Of a stretch of DNA of 64,000 nucleotides, positions 58,270 through 64,000 are shown piece by piece. The notes under the pieces were generated by a model. It did no database searches, was not told the origin of the DNA, and saw only the letters and a list, made by a program, of their open reading frames with translations. Source of the stretch: Rostratula benghalensis (lineage: Eukaryota > Chordata > Aves > Charadriiformes > Rostratulidae); contig VXAI01000019.1 in NCBI GenBank assembly GCA_013399305.1, forward strand, positions 2,013,034 to 2,077,033. The letters run 5' to 3'. The position numbers were made by a program, and so were the translations under genes. The number at the start of each line of letters is the position of its first letter. The first letter of the stretch is position 1.

Positions 58270-61200
58270 GAGTCTGACTTTACTATTGTAAGAGTTCAAT
58301 GGCTGGTTTTACTTCGATATTCAGCACAAGAAAATGTGACCTCCTTGCCTATCAGTCCATATGCTTGCCTTGGTTTTGAAAATTCAACTGTTAATTCAAA
58401 TTGTTGTAAGTAATTGACCTTAAAATCAGATTTTTGCACTACCAGCTTTACAAATTGGGAAAACAGGCAGTGTTGATTATGAATAATTTAGCAGCTTGGT
58501 GGTCTGTATTTTCTTTCAAGAGCTTGATAAGCAATTTTTGAAGATAAGGAGACCCACGTAGAGTATCTGCCTATTTTTGGAACATTTTTGGAAAATTTTT
58601 GGAAAACATTATTGAAAAGTTCCATTTTCCCTCAGGTCTGTAGTACCAATAGTTTGTGTAGGTGTTGGGGGTGGGGGAGGAAAGCCTTTGTTAATTGAAT
58701 GCTGCAGTGGGTCACTGGTAAGTGGGGTGATGAAAAGGCAGTGTTCAGATGGGTAATGCACACATGAAGCTGGCCAGCTGGGGAGTTTGAAGGGAGCTGC
58801 ACAGGACAGTGCTGTGAGATGAGGATTTTATTGTCCCATTTGGAGTTATCAATCCCTTTGGGTTTGGGAAACGAATGTTGGCACTTAACTTTGATCCAAA
58901 AGGCTTTTTACCAGCCTGCCTTCCTGAGGGCCACTGTCTTTCAAAATCCTAGTTCCTTATTGAACAGTAGTTGTCTCAGATTTCTTTTTTTTCACGTGTT
59001 CTTTAAGACACTGCCTTTCTTACTGCAGAACTTAACAAATATCACATTCAATCAAGGACACTTACAGTTCTAACTTGTGATATTTGCATTTACAGGGCAA
59101 CAGAAGTTTGATTGCAATACCATAAAGCCAAGGTGCTGCAGGTAGGGAACCCCCTTCAGTTCAGTTCAGGAGCCTGCAGCTTGTTTTTAGAGTTTACCAG
59201 CCAGATAATGTTAAGATGTTAAGATAACTTTAAAAGTCAAGGAAGTTTCAGCAACACAAATCAAATTTGTCTTGTGCCTTTTGTATACACCACATTTATG
59301 ATATCAGTGTTTACATTTAAATGCAAATTGTTACTCTGAAAACAACTTTAGGAGGAACTTTGTTACGCTTTCTCGGTGGCTGGATCAAAAAAGGCTAGTC
59401 CAAGAAATGAAAAACTTAAAACCTCTCAGACTAAGCTCAGTTCAGCTGAAGCAGAAAAGTACTTCTGTTACCAAAACTGAGTCCTTTAGGTGGGTTCACA
59501 GTATAAAGATACCAGTTATTTGTTTGGAAGACTGGCAGGAGGACTAAATGAGAGATTTCTTGAAAGCAAAAAGCTCATCACTGACTATCCTACAGGCAGG
59601 TAACTTTAACATTTGTATTTCCTGGGTTTACAACTTAAGTGATAGCTGTTGGAGCACAATGTGGCTTTTTTTTTGCCGAGTGAGGGGAAAAAATCTATTT
59701 ATTTTACTACTTTTTTTTTTTTTAAAATCTCAAAATTTTACCAGCCTGAAAACATCTGTTTCTTGCCAGAAGTGCCAGAATGTGGATCCCTTGATGTAAA
59801 CCACCTTTTTGAAACTAGCATGAAGGTAGCATCCAGTTTACATGATGCCTGCAGACATCTAGCAACCAAAAGTTTTTTGCAGCTATTTATTGTGTTGTTC
59901 TGTCAGCTTACCTCGTATTAGCGTTTCTTTAAAGGCTAACTTGTCAAGGGAGAAAGGGGGAAGAGGGAAAATATATATATTTTTAACACTTCAGGTTCTC
60001 TATCTGTATAGTCTTGTTTTTTATGCAGTTAGTCACAGGGTGGTTTGTCTTGGAGCATGCTTTTGAAATTACTGAGTAAAAAGTTGAATTTCAGCTTCAG
60101 TGTAACTTGCTCCGTATTTTTATGTAAAGACAAAGTACAGAATTCTTCCCCAGAAAAACTTGTAACAGAAAGGGATCTCTCCAGTATGGATGTCAGCTTC
60201 CCTGACCATGTCCAGGGCTCTGAGAGCTCTCCATAAAGCTGGGGATGAACGTAGGGAAAGGACAGGGATGGGGAGCAAGAAATGCGCGGCTTCTCCATGT
60301 CTCAGAAGTCACAGGTAGAAAGCACAATAGCACTAAATAATCTGCAGCTTTGATGTAGCCAGAGGCTGTCCCTCTAGCAGAAGGGTGACAAGGCCTGGGA
60401 AGCACAGGCAGAAGAAGGGAGGAAGGGGAAGAGCAGTGAGGGTGGCTCGGAGGTAGCTGTTTGGCTGATGCCAGCCAGTGGGCTGTAGCTACGGCTGTTC
60501 TCAGGATGCGGGGGGGGGAGCTGGGCCACTGGGGAAGAACGCTGTTGGCAGGGCTTTGAGGGTTCCTAAGTGTTCTTGCTGTATAGAGTGTGGACAAAAG
60601 TGAGCTAGTCATGCTTCAAAGTACAATTTCTGGTACAACTATATTCCTGGCTTTAAGCTCACTAATACTTTACATAGCAAAGTGGAAATGGTCTTTTTGG
60701 CATATTGTCATTGAGCGTTGATGCTGTCACAATGCACGCGGGAGAATTTGTGCAGAGCTAAGAGGAGCAAGGATGCAATGTTGTTTGTCCTGCTTATGCC
60801 TGTTCTCCTGTTCTTTATATTCTTGCTGGGCACTTTACTACAGCCTTTTTGTGTAATTTCTGTATTTTTCTTAAAGACTGCTTTTTACCTACTGTACAGT
60901 TATTAATCTACTTTTTTGCTAAAAAGAAAATAATAGCCCTAATATTTGTCTAGCAGTTTGACTGCATTTCAAGCTTCAGTGGAGTGAGTTCTACAGACTC
61001 CTCAGGTGGGCTGGAGTCCCTAATGACAAGAGAGTTAAATTTATTTTGTATATATGTAAACAGTCACATTTGTAGCCCCCCACATGCATAAGAAGCTTCC
61101 TTAAATTGTAGGTTAGAACAAATCCAATACCCATCTGCTCTGGAAGTGGTCTAGGCATATTCTGTGTCAGTGGATGTACAGGTGGTGGAATGCTCAAAGT

Positions 61201-61624
61201 CTTCACACAGAACTACTTTTATTAAGAAAATGGAACACCTGGGTGTTGGTGAGCTCCTCCCACTGAGCAATCGGTTGCAGCTGCTGCTCTGCACTTTAAT
61301 TCTTTAACTTGAGAGAAAAAACATTTTCCAGTTTAAGTTGCAGATTGAAGGTTCTTTAGTAGCCAACAACTGTGGGTGGGTAATTAATGAAGTTATTTTT
61401 AGCTGTTTGTGTACTTAAAATCAGGGGCTTCAAGCAAAAGCTTGCAGGAAGCAACTTTGTTGTAGTGCATGGTGTGCTGTAGCAGTTGTTAGTCAGGATT
61501 TGGGCTGTGAGTTGTTGCCCCGATGCAGTTGCCTGGTGTGCTGGAGTAGGAGGGGGAGGGGGGAATGTATTTCCACATAAATTTAGTGTATAACTTTGCC
61601 ACTGGTCAATGTATTGCTCACATA

Positions 61625-61630
61625 AATAAA
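61625..61630 (+). terminator. ZDHHC2: Probable ZDHHC2 poly(A) signal (aataaa)
   Basis: In cacataaataaatgcttcatg a canonical hexamer follows an AT-rich run and is followed within 20 bases by ca and t/g-rich sequence suited to cleavage. I noticed no other clear hexamer between 58007 and here. Confidence 0.55.
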
Positions 61631-61650
61631 TGCTTCATGTTCAGCAAGCC

Positions 61651-64000
61651 ATGTACGCCGCGGTCATTGACACACCGCCTCCAGTTTTACTGGCGCTGTA
61701 CCTGAACAGCAGAACATCATCTCTACTGCAGCTTCATTAACAACGTAGTTAATTGCTTCACCAGCAGTCTTTGACTTCTTCAGGTGAGTTTTCCCTCCCC
61801 AGTTTAATTATTAGATCCCTAGCACCTCGCAACCCTCTGACACTGCGAATCGGGTTAAGACGGAACCAAATCTTTTTTGGTCTTTGATGGGTGAAACACT
61901 CTGTGTCTTCATGGTGGCAGAGCAGACCCCGCTGCACTCCTGTGGATACTGTGGAAGGTTGAAGAGGTGGAATTTTGTCCCAGAAGAGAGAGGGTTCTTA
62001 AACCCAGCTTACTTGGTAGAACTGAGGAGGTGCAGGAAAGGGGGTATATTACTTACCCAGGTTGTCACCCAGAGCAGCTTTGCCTCATGAGGACCCCAGT
62101 CCCTCCTGTGCCAGATTTTTCTGATCTGCCCGACTTTCCTCTCTTTGCTAAGAGTCTCCCCAGGGGAAGCTTTGCAGCCATCTCTGGTGCAGAGAGAGGA
62201 ATGAGATGTCTACTCGGGGGCAGTACATGCAGGAGCAGTAATGCAAAGATGAAAGCAGCCTTCACCTGTTCCAGTTCTGATGTAACCTGCAGGATACGTG
62301 CCAAGCTTTCCCCATATTTTATTTAAAACCCTTCTATAAGTATTTGTGCAAACATATGCAAACTTTCTCAACAAAAATGAAAAGCAGAACGTGCTGCTCT
62401 GCTGCCATGGGTGGTGGGGTGGCTTTGTTCCCACATCACTTGCAGCTATCTCTGGTTCAACAGTGACCTGGTAAGAGGACAGGAAAAGCAGCCACCTTCT
62501 GGGGTGAAACGTTGAGCAGGTGGCACCAGAGGTAACCCGAGGAAATCCTTGCCTACTTTTCCTTCACTGTTCTTCAGTTGTTCCCTTTTTAAGTTTTTCA
62601 TCACCATTCTTCTCTCGCTCTTCTGCCCTTGCTGAGAAGTCCAGATTCAAAAGCCTTTCATTTGAAATGTACAATCACTATCTACACATCCTCCGTATTC
62701 CTCACAGGGTTTATTTGAGAGAGATGATTCCTTCATATCTCCAAGTTTTCCTTATGGCACCCATCACTGAAACACAGCAAATCAGGCATCCTGAAATCTG
62801 GCTGTCTCATTTTCAGTATTTGGGGCAACGATTACATCCTTCGTCCCAGATTGCTGAGATCTTCTCAGGCAGATGGGCCCAGCAGCTTTGCTGCAGCAGT
62901 TGGAAGAGCATGTCCCCTTTCTCACCTCCTGCCTGCTCACAGTTTGACTGACTGGCATAACTGGAACAGACCCAGCACTTCCTGACAGTCATCATTTTAG
63001 TCTTTCTCCTTTTTTTTTTTTTTTTTCCCTTCTGAAAACAGAATAATTCTCAGTTCTCCCAAGAAGGAGCTCCAGTTATGAAGACAAAATGCGTAGCATA
63101 TACGAACTACGTGGTACAGCCTGAATCTATTCCCAGTTATTTTCTCTGTCCTATCAGAGATTGAACTGGCCAGTAGTTCAAACAGATGCAGGTACAACAG
63201 AGAAAATCCAGTAGCTTAGCGACAATGTAAGCACTAGTTATTAATCTGCATATAAACCACTACTGTAGGTAACACTCCAGAGCGTGCAAAGGGACAAGAA
63301 CAATGGAAAACTGAGCTTGTGAAGCTCCGCTGCTGTGTGATGAAAGGTAAAAGATAATGCCACCTGCAAAAAAAAAAAAAAAAAAAAAAAGGCATGTTTT
63401 CCATAATGCAGCTCAACAACTTCAGCTGTTGCCAGTTTGTACCCGATGTTCAGAGGAGGGAAGGCTTTCCCTCTCCTCCTTCCATCTCTCCCTCACGTGA
63501 TCCAGCAATTAACTGAGGGAAATGTCTCATGAGCCCGGGTACAACACAGTTGGGCACAACCATTCTCCCACTTCAGCAGAGACAGAAATAAAAACCAACC
63601 CTCTCTCATCTGTGCTGGCAGGAAAAGGACAAGAGAAGCCTCTGCAGAAATCAGATCTTCCCCCGGTTGACAGCAGGGAGCACACTCAATTCCCCAGACT
63701 GCTGAAAGAACCCTCATTTCCCTGCCATAATTAGGCAAGAGGGAGGACAACACCAAAACAGTCGTGCTCTAGAGATGGGAAAGGGAACGGTGTTCATATC
63801 ACAATTCAGCCACACATACAGCCGCTGTACTCCACTTGTCTTGTGATTTCAGGAGCTTGCTTTATCGCCTTTCTGAATCAAACCCCTGCATAACAACAGG
63901 TGTGTTCAGCTGAGTTGGCTACAAAAGCATTAACCTACACAGAGCATCTAGAAGAACCTGGTCAGAGAGTATTGCACTGAGGCACTTGCTCTGCAGCTGA
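61651..64000. other. Downstream intergenic DNA
   Basis: No gene is supported. In known synteny the next gene would be CNOT7 on the opposite strand, but no CNOT7-like exon is visible. A small CpG-bearing patch with a perfect donor (cag then gtgagt at 61784) stands out at 61645-61783. A 17-base poly(T) lies at 63010 and a 23-base poly(A) at 63368. ORFs up to 143 codons (62520-62951) have no family resemblance. Confidence 0.6.
63368..63390. repeat. 23-base poly(A) tract
   Basis: An uninterrupted run of 23 A follows aatgccacctgc. There is no aataaa immediately upstream and no recognisable element body. It is the longest homopolymer in the window. Confidence 0.9.

Larger units (their letters stand above)
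58007..61650 (+). other. ZDHHC2: Probable ZDHHC2 terminal 3'UTR exon
   Basis: A strong pyrimidine tract and acceptor (cctcttctgttccag) open a 3.6-kb stretch free of CR1 that ends in a good poly(A) signal at 61625. It contains an 18-base poly(A) at 58252 and T-rich and A/T-rich elements, including tgtatata in ttttgtatatatgtaaac near 61046, which fits a Pumilio site. No ORF here looks coding. The splice from 54013 is inferred and transcript data are needed to confirm it. Confidence 0.55.

Noticed and set aside
62520..62951. A 143-codon ORF in the downstream intergenic region
   Set aside because: No recognisable domain, no flanking splice signals in phase, and no resemblance to the expected neighbour CNOT7.
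1..64000. CRISPR arrays, tRNA or rRNA genes, endogenous retroviral LTRs or genes
   Set aside because: None was visible by eye on either strand; the only transposon family I can support is CR1.

Overview
This is vertebrate nuclear DNA, almost certainly from a bird. The genes are split by introns with consensus gt/ag borders, and the dominant interspersed repeat is CR1 LINE, with its typical 3' end of 'ccttccaacc...attctatg' (eleven clear copies or fragments). The gene order MICU3 then ZDHHC2 on one strand matches what is known for human 8p22. There are no bacterial operons, CRISPR arrays or viral genes. Most open reading frames above 60 codons are chance ORFs in introns, intergenic DNA or CR1.

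Region 1, about 1-19.3 kb, is the 3' half of MICU3, an EF-hand regulator of the mitochondrial calcium uniporter, on the + strand. Five coding exons (2509-2609, 4266-4437, 7948-8056, 8595-8752, 11743-11811) join in frame into 202 residues ending in a stop. The upstream exons lie outside the window. A sixth exon at 17755 is either the 3'UTR exon or, read in the phase left by the 8752 donor, an alternative 36-residue C-terminus that aligns without gaps to the C-terminal helix of MICU1. This is the most interesting observation in the window.

Region 2, about 19.3-25.4 kb, is intergenic. It holds an antisense CR1, a poly(A)-tailed segment that looks like the 3' end of a retrocopy, and a sense CR1 that ends just before the ZDHHC2 CpG island.

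Region 3, about 25.4-61.6 kb, is the complete ZDHHC2 gene (DHHC palmitoyltransferase) on the + strand. Twelve coding exons sum to 1158 nt and 385 residues with every junction in phase. It has a GC-box, TATA-less CpG promoter, a 14-proline N-terminal tract, a 261-base assembly gap in intron 1, two very short exons (27 and 33 nt, the latter carrying the DHHC motif), and a probable separate 3'UTR exon from 58007 to a poly(A) signal at 61625.

Region 4, about 61.6-64 kb, is downstream intergenic DNA with no gene I can support.

The two proteins act in different places (mitochondrial intermembrane space, and plasma membrane/endosomes) and are neighbours by conserved synteny, not by shared function. 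I found no evidence of a wholly new biological system here.
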